From NCBI RefSeq assembly GCF_905147045.1, contig NC_065916.1:4814468-4878467 (forward strand): 64,000 nucleotides of DNA. The letters are read 5' to 3'. A model generated the notes under the pieces. That model made no database searches. It had not been told where the DNA came from and saw only the letters and a list, made by a program, of their open reading frames with translations. The translations under genes were made by a program, and so were the position numbers. How positions within the stretch are numbered: the stretch's first letter is position 1; every line of letters begins with the position of its first letter. Origin of the DNA: Nymphalis io. Lineage: Eukaryota > Arthropoda > Insecta > Lepidoptera > Nymphalidae. Positions 37,254 to 47,807 of the stretch are shown here, in pieces.

Positions 37254-38302
37254 ATGTTTATACTAAAAGTTTGACTATAAGATATATAGATACTGAAAAC
37301 TTCAGTCACATAGGATAAAAAAAATGTTTAGTGTTTACATAGTTAAAAATATATGTATAAAGTCCGATTACTATATATTTTTTCTTTTAATGTTACATGG
37401 CTTTGTAAATAGTATACGCTGTAATAGTATATGTCTTGTAATGATACTTCGGTCACATAGTTTAATGAAATGGGCTCGACTTAAAAATTATAATAATACA
37501 AGAAAAGTTGTAATATAATAAGGCAAGTGGAATAATAAAAAAAAATTGATAAGACTATGTGGATGACATATAAGACGGGAGTAATTGAAGATACAAATAG
37601 AGTTCGAGCAGAATGAAAGAGAAGAAGAAACAAATAGCATAAGGCATCACGATAAGAATGATCTGTTGATCAGATAGACCCATCAAGCTAGCACTTGAAA
37701 TGAGGAAATATATAAGATCTCTTTGGATGAAATTCAAAGATTATTATTATTTATATACAAGGTGACTTGACCCTTAGCTATTGGCAATGCTAGTCATTGA
37801 AGAAATCTTGAATAAATTTATTTATATACCATAAACACATAATATAGTATTTAAATAACAGTGTTCTTCATAATAAAAGTACTCTTACTACAAATAAAGA
37901 TATTGAATTAATATTATTTTATTGATGCGTCAGATGGATCGAGAAATTCTGGGGGATTACCGAAATTTTTATACATTAGAAGTATATGAGTTTTTACAAA
38001 ATGGAAAATGGTGTGGTCTGTCGCCTTGGCTCATCTTGCAGCCAAAAACAGCTTTATAATTTGATATAATTAACAAATTGTATCGTTTTCTAGTAAGTAA
38101 TATATTTAAAAGTTACGTGTTTCATTTGGTGGGCTATATTTAAGGAGTATTTTAATCGTAAAAGCAAACAAAATTAAGCGTAAAATGGCAAACTATTCCG
38201 TTATTATTTAACAATAAACAAACCACAAGTGGAAGAATTTAAGACAAATAATAGAATCAAAGATCATGAAGAAAAGAAGACTGATTGCTCGCATGGTTTC
38301 AG
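37254..38302 (+). other. spacer between ZAD exons A and B
   Basis: This holds the 3' UTR of form A, with AATAAA candidates near 37811 and 37893, then AT-rich DNA. I found no ZAD first-half exon (no CxxC followed by a suitable donor). Confidence 0.55.
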
Positions 38303-39460
38303 GTCGAGGAGGAAATCGAACTACCCGCGGGCCTGTGCTGCAACTGCACGAACAGCGCCATCTCTGGGTGGCAGTTCAGACAGCTATGTCTCGAATCGAA
38401 CAGAAATTGGATGAAAACAACACTATTACTGTCTAAAACGAAAATTCAGCCAACAAACAAAGATAAAACCATTTTCATAGGCTTTAACACTTTGATAAGA
38501 GACAACATTGAAAATAAACACACAACAGATGCTGTGGATAGACTTAATACACTCATCGGTTCAAAGAAAAAAACTAGATCTAAATACAAAAAAAATGATA
38601 TAAGTAACATTTATATGTGTAAGGATTGTGGCAAAGATTTCACGGTTCCGTATTTCTTGAACCGTCATTTACTGAGTACGAAAAAACGCGCTTGCACTCT
38701 CTGCGGTAAGATTTTGCCGAGGGAACGTTTGGCTAGACATTTGAACAGAGTTCACGCTAAGTTTGTACTGAATTGCGATATCTGCGAGAAATTATTCGAT
38801 GAACAACTCGAATTGGAAAAACACAAGATATTATTACACGGCGATGGCTCATATCAATGTAAAACGTGTAAGAATGGATTCAAAAACGAGAGATCTCTCC
38901 GTGCACATATGTACACGCACACGCTATTCAATTGCTCGTCCTGTAACGCTAGTTTTGAAAATAGAAAATGTTACACGCACCACAGAAAAATCTGCGACGG
39001 CTCTAAACACACAACGGAAGGTATATATGAATGCGACGAATGTGGTAATATATACACGAAGAAGCCATCGTTGAAGGTTCACATCGTTCAGAAACATTTG
39101 AACGTTCTGCCGTATGTTTGTCAAATATGCGGGAAACGTAGTTCGACGAAAAATCATCACAAGGCTCATGAACTAATCCACAAAACAGAAAGAAAAGTCT
39201 ACCAATGTTTCTGCGGTGCGAAAATGCTCACAGAACTCGGTTTCAATATGCACCAGAGAATACATTCTGGGGAAAAGCCTTACGAATGCGGGGTATGTGG
39301 TGACAGGTTCCTGTCGGCTTCTAGAAGGTTGGATCACATCAAGAGAAGACACAGGAGTAAGGAGATGGCGCACGGTTGTGACCAATGCGAGGCTAGGTTC
39401 GTTAGGCCGTTTGAACTAAAAAAACATTACAAATCGGCGCATTTGATGAGCGTCAATTAA
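38303..39460 (+). CDS. ZAD-C2H2 zinc-finger terminal exon B (second half of ZAD plus fingers)
   Basis: This is a single large exon opened by an acceptor (GGTTTCAG, then GTCGAG) in phase 0. It encodes VEEEIELPAGLCCNC, which aligns with the second half of the ZAD in exon 2A, then about ten zinc-finger units to SAHLMSVN. A stop codon lies in frame at 38282 and there is no in-frame ATG before the ZAD cysteines. It therefore cannot start by itself and must be spliced to an upstream exon. The nearest fitting donor I see is exon 1 at 35381, which would give a 452-residue protein. Fingers match those of exons A and C in order and spacing, including the C2HC finger CSSC...CYTHHRKIC. The alternative is a separate gene with an unseen first exon. 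Confidence 0.82.
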   Translation, partial: VEEEIELPAGLCCNCTNSAISGWQFRQLCLESNRNWMKTTLLLSKTKIQPTNKDKTIFIGFNTLIRDNIENKHTTDAVDRLNTLIGSKKKTRSKYKKNDISNIYMCKDCGKDFTVPYFLNRHLLSTKKRACTLCGKILPRERLARHLNRVHAKFVLNCDICEKLFDEQLELEKHKILLHGDGSYQCKTCKNGFKNERSLRAHMYTHTLFNCSSCNASFENRKCYTHHRKICDGSKHTTEGIYECDECGNIYTKKPSLKVHIVQKHLNVLPYVCQICGKRSSTKNHHKAHELIHKTERKVYQCFCGAKMLTELGFNMHQRIHSGEKPYECGVCGDRFLSASRRLDHIKRRHRSKEMAHGCDQCEARFVRPFELKKHYKSAHLMSVN

Positions 39461-39948
39461 ATTAAGGATATTTAAAGAGGTTGGTACATTTATATGTAGT
39501 AGGGATAAAATAAAAATACACTTTATTCAAATACGCTTCCATACAACTTTATTTGTCACTTCATTTTACATGATTAAACTTAATGTAAAGCCACTGGTTT
39601 CAAAATAAAGATTCTACGGGGAAAAACCGACAAGTAACTTTGTAGTTTATTAATCATGAATTATAAAATTTTATGTAATATGTCCTATTGCTTGACTAAG
39701 GTCGTGTTATGTGGTAAAGGTTTTGAGTGCATTTGACCGCGCCGCGCAAGGTGGTTTACTAAATGACGTCATGTGTTAACATTTTTTTGTTCTACCGTCG
39801 AGCTCGAGTAAACCCTCAATATTACGCTAAGAGTCATGTGGAATTATATGAATCACTAATTGGAATAAATATATTGTTTTTTTATAAAATTGTAAGTTTT
39901 CTTGCATTTTTACGATTTTACATTAAAATATTTTTTCTTTTGTTCCAG
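39461..39948 (+). other. spacer between ZAD exons B and C
   Basis: An AATAAA near 39508 could end form B. The frame at about 39835-39870 reads VELYESLIGIN, faintly like the exon 1 end LSELLETVTGIQ, but it has no donor. Otherwise nothing is seen. Confidence 0.5.
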
Positions 39949-41226
39949 CCGCAAGAGGAATATTTATTCCCAAAGGGTTTTTGTTCTGATTGCACGAGGG
40001 TTGCGATTGCCTCGTACGAGTTCAGAGTGTTTGTACGAAAGTCCGAAAAACTATGGACAAACTGTATAGAATCGCTTCAAACTGTCCCAACTTTGATCAC
40101 ATCCCAAAAATCGATTTACGCTATCGTACGTAATAACTTACTAATTCATACGGTCAGTAACTTCGAGGGTAACGCAAAAGACTTGTTGAACCATCTGACG
40201 AATAGATTCGTAGCGAGGAAGATTTTAATAGAGAGGAAGCCGAGGCACCCGAGACACCCCAGGACTGGACCGTCGTGTAGCTGCACGGATTGTGGCAAAA
40301 GTTTCCTTAGTCCGTATTATTTAAACATGCACTTGCGTAATAGCGGTCAGAAAGAGGCGTGCTGGCTCTGTGGCGCGATGGTGATAAGAGGGAAGGAGAT
40401 GCACGAACATATGTCCAAAATTCACAAGACCGACATGTTTTTGTGTACCGAATGCCCGATGCTGTTCAAAAGTGAGCTGGAACGGAAGAGACACATTAAG
40501 AAATGTCATGGACCGGGTGTACTGACGTGCGCTGATTGCGGGAGAACGTTCCAGAGGCCCGGATCGTTCGAAGTGCATTCACAAATGCACGCAGTGAGGA
40601 CGTGCCGGGCTTGTGGCGCACAGTTCGCGAACCGTGGTTGTTACAGAGAACACAGGTCGAAATGCGAACCGAACGCAAAACCAGACTTGAAAACGATACC
40701 GAGAAATAAAAGATCGAACATTCGAGATCCCGCTACGTTCACTTGTGACTATTGTAATAAAACGTATCATTCACGTCCGCAGTTAAAAAACCACATTCTA
40801 TGGATACATATGGACATAAGACCGCACCAGTGTCAATGGTGCGGGAAGCGTTTCTACACTCCAGCGCGTTTAGCTGAACATTCGGTTGTGCACACGCGCG
40901 TCAGGAATTTCGAATGCGATATTTGTGGCGCGAAATTAGTATCCAAAATGGCGGCCGTGTACCATAGAAGAAGGCATACGGGCGAAAGGCCATACGAGTG
41001 TCAGGATTGCGGTGAAAAGTTTATATCGTCGTCTCGAAGATCAGAACACGCGAAACGCAGGCACAACAGAGGTTCTCGTCTCCAATGTACTGAGTGTCAC
41101 GCGAGTTTTGTTAGGAACCATGAATTAAAGAAACATATGGATAAAGTTCATAATCCAGATAATCACTTGTTGGTCAAAATAAAAAAAGAAAAGTTTTTCC
41201 CAATAGCGACAACTCAAAAACTTTGA
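39949..41226 (+). CDS. ZAD-C2H2 zinc-finger terminal exon C (second half of ZAD plus fingers)
   Basis: A strong pyrimidine tract and TTCCAG precede this phase-0 exon. It begins PQEEYLFPKGFCSDC, again the second half of a ZAD, continues VAIASYEFRVF, then about ten zinc-finger units ending near VHNPDNHLL. Joined to exon 1 it would give 492 residues. The frame also stays open leftwards to an ATG at 39763, but that stretch reads as a hydrophobic intron sequence, so I prefer the splice. The C2HC finger CRAC...CYREHRSKC is shared with A and B. AATAAA signals follow near 41305 and 41685. Confidence 0.82.
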   Translation, partial: PQEEYLFPKGFCSDCTRVAIASYEFRVFVRKSEKLWTNCIESLQTVPTLITSQKSIYAIVRNNLLIHTVSNFEGNAKDLLNHLTNRFVARKILIERKPRHPRHPRTGPSCSCTDCGKSFLSPYYLNMHLRNSGQKEACWLCGAMVIRGKEMHEHMSKIHKTDMFLCTECPMLFKSELERKRHIKKCHGPGVLTCADCGRTFQRPGSFEVHSQMHAVRTCRACGAQFANRGCYREHRSKCEPNAKPDLKTIPRNKRSNIRDPATFTCDYCNKTYHSRPQLKNHILWIHMDIRPHQCQWCGKRFYTPARLAEHSVVHTRVRNFECDICGAKLVSKMAAVYHRRRHTGERPYECQDCGEKFISSSRRSEHAKRRHNRGSRLQCTECHASFVRNHELKKHMDKVHNPDNHLLVKIKKEKFFPIATTQKL

Positions 41227-43190
41227 AAATTTTCCATAGACAATAATTTGAAATGGTGCTGTGTCAATTTAGAAACTTTAAAATAATTATATTATGTTCT
41301 TTCAATAAATTTGATTCCGTAATTTATTCAATTTTTTTACAAAAATGTATTAGGAACAAATGATGCTAATTAAATTATTAGACTGGGTTCACTCGCGTTA
41401 AAAGTAACTGCTCCGCCCCTTGTGTTGCAGTCTGTCTTTCCTTTCTCAATAAATATTATAGGTAGTAGATACAAAAAGTTGTTTTCAAATCGAATTTCAA
41501 ACAAACAAACATACTGTTCAGCTTAATATAAAATTATATTCTGAATACTAATGCATTTTTTTTATTCCAGTAAAAATTTTTGATTGGTGCCAAATACCAA
41601 ATAGAATAAGTTGTCTATATTCATAGACAAATTTAAGTAATTATAATTTTTAAATGTTCTAAGTAATTGTAAAATTTTTGTAATCAATAAAATGTAATAA
41701 ATACATTATTAATATTCAGGTGAGGTTTTTGTTTTATTTCCTCGAGATTCTAATTGACAAGCTAGCTTTAAAAGTCTATAAGAAATATAATTAAATGATG
41801 GCGTGGATTTACATGCAAGACGAATGAATCAAACTACATAACCTATTCCATTCAATAAAAATCTCTACTTATTCTTCGTTTCTATATCTTAGATTCAAAG
41901 AGGTTCAAACCCGGGCAAGCACCACTAAATTTTCATGTGCTTAATTTGTGATTATAATTCATCTTGTGCTTTGCGGTGAAGGAAAACATCGTGAGGAAAC
42001 CTGCATGTGTCTAATTTTATTTACTGAAATTCTGCCACATGTGTATTCCACCAACCCGCATTGGAGCAGCGTGGTGGAATAAGCTCCAAACCTTCTCCTC
42101 AAAAAGTGGAGAGGAGGCCTTTAGCCCAGCAGTGGGACATTCACAGGCTGTTACGGAATATCTTAGATTTACATATACCATGCGACTTGCAATATAATAG
42201 CTCTGCTATATTGTGCACTGCAAATTGTTCTGGATGAATATACATACAGTTATGATACAACATTATTCCGTTTAAATAATTATTTTAATTTTTAAACATA
42301 TTTATTTTAAAACTTTTCCAATGGTCTGATAATGGCTAACATTTAAAACGCTACTTTTCACGGGTCTATAACGAATACCACAGATTATTCATGACCACCT
42401 TCGATATCACGTCTATACAATGTCAAAGTTCCTGTGATTGGAAAGCACTATTTAATATAGTTAATTATGTATTTTATTTGAGAACAAAAGTAACTAATGA
42501 GTTTCTTTAAGATTATTTTATTTTATCGTCTTTCTATTTAAGTAATTTTAAATATTTCAAAATGTTCAATTAATTTATAATTTTAACTATTATAAATAAA
42601 TATTAGTTGATCAACGAAATTATTTCCAAATATTCTATGACTAGATTAGCTATTGTATAGCAATTTTCGTGTTATACTTTGAGTATATACATTTAAATAT
42701 ATATATACGCAATAAACAATACCACAACAAAGATTTAGATAAAATTTTTAGTAATTACGAGCTGATAAAAAGAAAAAATACTTATGTAAATATATTATAA
42801 TATTTGTTATGTTTATATAGTTTGGGAACACTTGTTATTAAACTTTGAAAAGCTCTAGATTTTAATTCATATCCGCTTTATCATCCACAGTAGTAATTAA
42901 ATGTAAAACTTACAACGGAAAAACTCAGTAAACCATATTCCATGCTGTTTATATGCCTTCATCATTTATTTTTCAACATATTATACCTAAAATCTTTAAT
43001 GTAAATCAAGGTTAATATTTATAGATTACATTTTAGATGATTAGTCTTCGAATGACAAGGCTGCACATTTTACGCTTTTGCGTGAAATATGAAAAAGGTC
43101 TGAGTGTCAAGTTGACATTGTGTTAATTTGCTCGTATGTTACGAGTTAAAAATTTCCAATCCTATTTATAATCTAAAAACCACATAAAAT
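41227..43190. other. intergenic region before TMX2
   Basis: This contains the 3' UTR of ZAD form C and a headless family A SINE (41905-42160). The remainder is AT-rich with no gene visible. Confidence 0.6.
41905..42160 (+). repeat. SINE family A, head truncated
   Basis: It starts at the B-box part GGTTCAAACCCGGGC and runs to CATTCACAGGCTGTTAC. Confidence 0.75.
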
Positions 43191-45486
43191 ATGTCCTTTA
43201 ACAAAGATTTAAGACAATTACTGAAACCATATTACTGGGTTAACATTATACTCAGCATTTCGTACGTGATATCTAAGAGAACTAATATGATATGTGGTTA
43301 TTTATTTCCCGATTCTGATTGTGAATTAGATAGCCGAGAAACGGAAATCCTGTTCTTCTTGATTATTGTCGTGATGCTGAGGACAAGGAAGGCGGGCAGT
43401 GTTACTATGGTCAATTATCTTTCATCCTCCTTTGTCTACACAAAGATTGCCAATTTAATACTTTGGTTATACGCCGACCCGAGGTTGGTATATTAATATC
43501 ATATGAAATATTTGAATATAAAATATAATATAGATAATATTCATTTTCATTTTTACAAATTTACTAATAATTAAGAAAGCTACAATAAATACATGGCCAC
43601 TATTGAAAAAAATGGTAAACAAATCTCTTATTTCAATAGTTAACTAGCATATTTTTTCCGAATTCAAGCAAAAACTACTAATCCAATTGATATGAATCTT
43701 TCACATAACAATAGTTATAGGAGGGAGATAAGCTAAATTGTATTTTTATATGTTTAAAATGTTACAAACACTTACTCACTATAATATTTTGCGACACCAC
43801 TGCTTGCTGTGTGGACATGATTTTTAAAATATCTTATGTACCTAAATTAGAACCTGCCACCATTCATAAATATGTTACCAGTATTAAACCGTAATATATG
43901 TTATGGAAAGTAATATTAGCAAAAATCCCACCCTATGTACTACCAATTAATAAAATAATAAAAAAAAATAAACCTTCATTTTCAGATATGGTCTTCCATA
44001 TGGGGCTATTCTCATTTTGGTGTCTCTGATCCTGCCTGAACCGACTTACACGGGTCCTGAGCATGTCATATACTTCCGAGGACATCAAGTGCTTGAGGAA
44101 GAGTTAAAACATCACAAGAATATCACATGGCTAGTCTGTCTGTACGCTGCGTGGCACCCCGCCTGTGTTAACTTTGCACCAGTTTTTGCAGAACTCTCTG
44201 CTAGTTATAATCTTGAAAACTTTAAATTTGGAAAGCTTGATATTGGAAGGTTTGTCATTAATTTATACCTATATTAAAGTACAATAATTATATATATACT
44301 ATTATTCTAGGGGATGTTCCAAGGGGCACTACGAGTATATTAATATGATCGATACTCGTCTCTCTAAGATAGAAATATAAATATACAACTATATATTCAC
44401 TGTTTATAAGTGTACATATTATTAGGTACTTTCTATCACAATAAACAATAATTTAACTGAGTTAAAAGAAGCTAATAACCAGTACATGACCCACTGCCGG
44501 TCAAAGGCCTCCTGTCTCCTTGATCTTTATTTTTGAAAGTGTATATCTGTATATATCTGATGAAATACAATATATCCTAATAATGTTTTCCTTCTCGAGA
44601 TTATTAATAATCATGAGATGAGTACATGAAAACTTAGTGCTCTACCAGCACTTTCGGCTTCACAGTTAGGTTTAGGCTTCTAAGATTAACTCAACTCTGA
44701 TAATCCAAACTCCTTTTTTGAAGTTGTTTAAAATCTAGAAGGTAATATTTCACAGATACCCAGAAGCAGCAGCGAAGTACAGAATACAAGACGGTCCGAC
44801 AAGCCGTCAGCTACCGACTGTACTGCTGTTGAGTGATGGTAAAGAGAAAATGAGGAGACCGCATGCAGACTCATCTGGGAAGTTACAAAAGTAAGTAAAG
44901 AAACAAAACCTATATATATTGGCCACAACTCAATTGGCAAACCAACTTAAAAGCCAAATACATCTTAGGCGCCTGAAGAGGCTTGATGTACTACAGCTGC
45001 ACGAGAGGGTGTAGCACCCTCATAACACGGGAAGTGCTCTTGATGGAGGGCTCATTCGTCACGCCAACTATCGCACCAACTATCCGCATGTAGTCCAAGG
45101 CCTGATTGCAGATGAAAAAATAACAAAAAAAGATATATATTAATATTAAAAATATTAATAAATTAAATATTGGCAGAAGATAAATATTCAAAATGCCATT
45201 TATCAAGAATCCACCAAGAATACCACAGATAATTTCGGTCTCTACCAGTAATGTCATGTCAATTTGAGATCATTTATTTATCTGTATCCCTCCTGCCATT
45301 GAAATGAACTACATATATGTAATCTTTCACAGGATAATATGTCTTATTACAATGATTTAAGTCCTGTTAACTTTCAGATTCCTGTTTTCGAAAGACAATG
45401 TGAAAGCAGCCTTCGACCTTGACGGGATTTATCAAGAGTCCAAAGAGAAGTTAGCGAATTTGAAGTCTGTCAAGAAAACCGAATAG
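43191..45486 (+). CDS. TMX2: thioredoxin-related transmembrane protein 2 (TMX2), 266 aa
   Basis: TMX2 is a multi-pass ER membrane member of the protein disulfide isomerase family. Exons: 43191-43483, 43986-44249, 44756-44890, 45378-45486 (801 nt, all GT-AG, continuous frame). The N-terminal half has hydrophobic segments (residues about 17-27, 52-63 and 100-112). The family block YTGPEHVIYFRGHQVLEEEL leads into the thioredoxin fold. The active-site position reads AAWHPACVNFAP, so only one cysteine of the usual CxxC is present, as in vertebrate TMX2 (SNDC). The cis-proline strand is RQLPTVLLL. The C terminus KKTE fits a dilysine ER-retrieval signal. It is slightly shorter than the human protein (296 aa) at both ends. 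Confidence 0.94.
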
Positions 45487-45604
45487 ACTACAGCAGACGT
45501 TAGACCAGGCCCATATAAAAAGTTAATTTTTACTAGTTCCTAGGTAGTAAGCTATTTAAATGTGTTATTAAAATGTCTTCATAGTCTATGCGATCCTTTT
45601 TTAT

Positions 45605-45800
45605 GACTGCCTCGATGATCTACTGGCTAGATATGAGGGTGCAGATCCCGAGCTCCCAGGTTCAAACCCTGGGTCGGGCCAATAAAAAGTTATTGGGTCA
45701 ATCAGTCGAAAATTCTCAGTAGCAGCCCGGAGCCTGGAAGTTGGAAGGGTGTGTGTGTGCCTCGGAAAGCCCGTGAAATCGCTAGTCCTGAGAGTGGATA
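45605..45800 (+). repeat. SINE family D, partial
   Basis: Head CTGCCTCGATGATCTACTGG, B-box CAGGTTCAAACCCTGG, then GGGCCAATAAAAAGTTATTG. It is truncated in the body. Confidence 0.65.
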
Positions 45801-47264
45801 ATGAGTGAGCAAGAAGGTCGAGGTCGTTTATTTGTTTTTATCTCCTGTGGTTGATATATATATATGTGTTGGAATTAATCATCCAAAGGTTGCTTAGTAT
45901 GAATATCTCCCTTTTGTACAATCTTATATATAATGGCCTTAGTATATATGTTTGAGATGAAACATTAAAACACTTGGACCCATTTGACCGATCACCGTGA
46001 CATTTAACAATGTATTTATTCATCGTTTTTATACTATCCACTTTATTGCTAGATAACTCACCACTAGACACTGCAGCATCACATCGACAGTGGTATATAT
46101 AGACAGACCAGACAATGTTTGCCGGGTTTTGCTATTATTATTGTACGATTATATATTCAATTAGCCCTTTAGAAATTAACTGAAAGACTTTGAAATGTAG
46201 TAGTGGATAATATGTACGTATTGTATTTGTGACTAAGAAATGATTTGATGTGTAGGAGTGCACCAACTGCTTTAATTATATTTAACTTGTGAGCTGTGTC
46301 AATGAAGAAATCACTTACCCTCTAAACCGGAACACAACAATATTATACCAAGTATTGGTATTTGTCAGCGGAATATGTGATGAGTAGGGATGGTATCGAG
46401 TATCGAACCAGATGAGATGCATTGCATTTAAATATTTACAAAAAATAACCCTTATATTCTATTGTAATTTACTGATATATTGCATTATTTAATTTAAAAA
46501 TAATATTAAGATAAATGAATCTCATTACATTGTTAAAAGTGTTATTGTATTTTATTCATCATTTTGACCCACTGTTAGAACATGTGAATCAGTAACAAAG
46601 ATTTTGTGTTCGTTCTAGTCAATAATCAAACAACAAATGATGGAGAACATGGGAACACCTGCATGTGTCATATAATATTCCACTGTGTATTCTACAACTC
46701 GAACTAAAGCAGTATGGTGAAATAAGCTTTTTTATAACCACCACCTCACGTCTACCACCACCTTGCAAGTTGGTTGCCGGCCTGTGAGGAAATCTTGGTA
46801 CCCAAGTCGGTCCATCCCCTATTAAGAGCTGAAGAATTTGCCTGAATATTTGTCCAGCAGCGGAATAATTATAGGCTGTTTGGTATAACTTAACTGTTCT
46901 GTTGTCCCTTTTTTTTTTTTATTGACACATGTCATAATAATTATGTTTCATAAAGTTGTTATTGTTGAAAATTGTGTGTATTGTGCAAAATACTATAAGG
47001 AAAGAATAAATTAAGGAAATTGATCTGTTGTTATAATTTTTTCTATTATAATTTCACAAAGAAATGTGTTCAAATGCTTATTTTGTAGTATTTATTACTA
47101 ATAAAGATTTTGTAGTTGAATAAAAATCAATTGAAATATAATTTTGTTTCATTTTTAATTGAATAGTGTCAATTCGAAGTAGTCATCTGTGTGAGGATAC
47201 TACAATTGCAACTTGTCGCATACTTAGTATAATAATTAAATTTAAATGTGAAAGCTTTTTTTGT

Positions 47265-47490
47265 AGTATAGGTAGGCGGACGAGCATATGGGCCACCTGA
47301 TCATCAACGCCCATAGACATTGGCATTGTAAGAAATATTAACCATCGCCAATGCGCCACCAACCTTGGGAACTAAGATGTTGTGTCCCTTGTGCCTGTAA
47401 ATACATTGGCTCATTCACATTAAAACCAGAACACAACAATGAACAGAGGGTGGCACCTATCCAGACGAGCTTGTACAAAGCCACTAGTAA
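47265..47490 (-). repeat. degenerate SINE-like repeat family B
   Basis: The segments GTAGGCGGACGAGCATATGG, TTGGCATTGTAAGAAAT and AAGCCACTAGTAA match family B, read on the minus strand. It has internal deletions. Confidence 0.6.
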
Positions 47491-47807
47491 AATTTTTCAT
47501 TTATTTTAGATGTTATAATTGCTACACAGTACACTTTCACAAAACGTCCCAATTGGGACTATTTTGATTCTCACATAGCGCGCACTAGTAACATACTTCT
47601 TTTTACATGCATAATTTCATTGATCCTTTTTAGACTAAGTTAGGTTTTATGTAAAACGGTGTAAATATGTTTTGTTTTGATAACTTTTTAAACGTGAACG
47701 ATTGTGTCACATTTAAACGTCAAAGAAATTCATAAATATTGTCAAGTTGAAGTTTACTACTAGTAAACTAGGGATTAATATAGAAATCCTAATTTAATTA
47801 AAAAGCG

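Larger units (their letters stand above)
45487..47807. other. intergenic region between TMX2 and the UPF0669 gene
   Basis: ATTAAA near 45567 may end TMX2. A family D SINE (45605-45800) and family B fragments (about 46310-46400 and 47265-47490) are present. I see no gene in the rest. Confidence 0.55.

Noticed and set aside
37324..37518. Possible ZAD first-half exon upstream of exon B (reading RCNSICL)
   Set aside because: The cysteine spacing is C-x3-C rather than C-x2-C, there is no suitable donor after it, and the rest does not resemble a ZAD.
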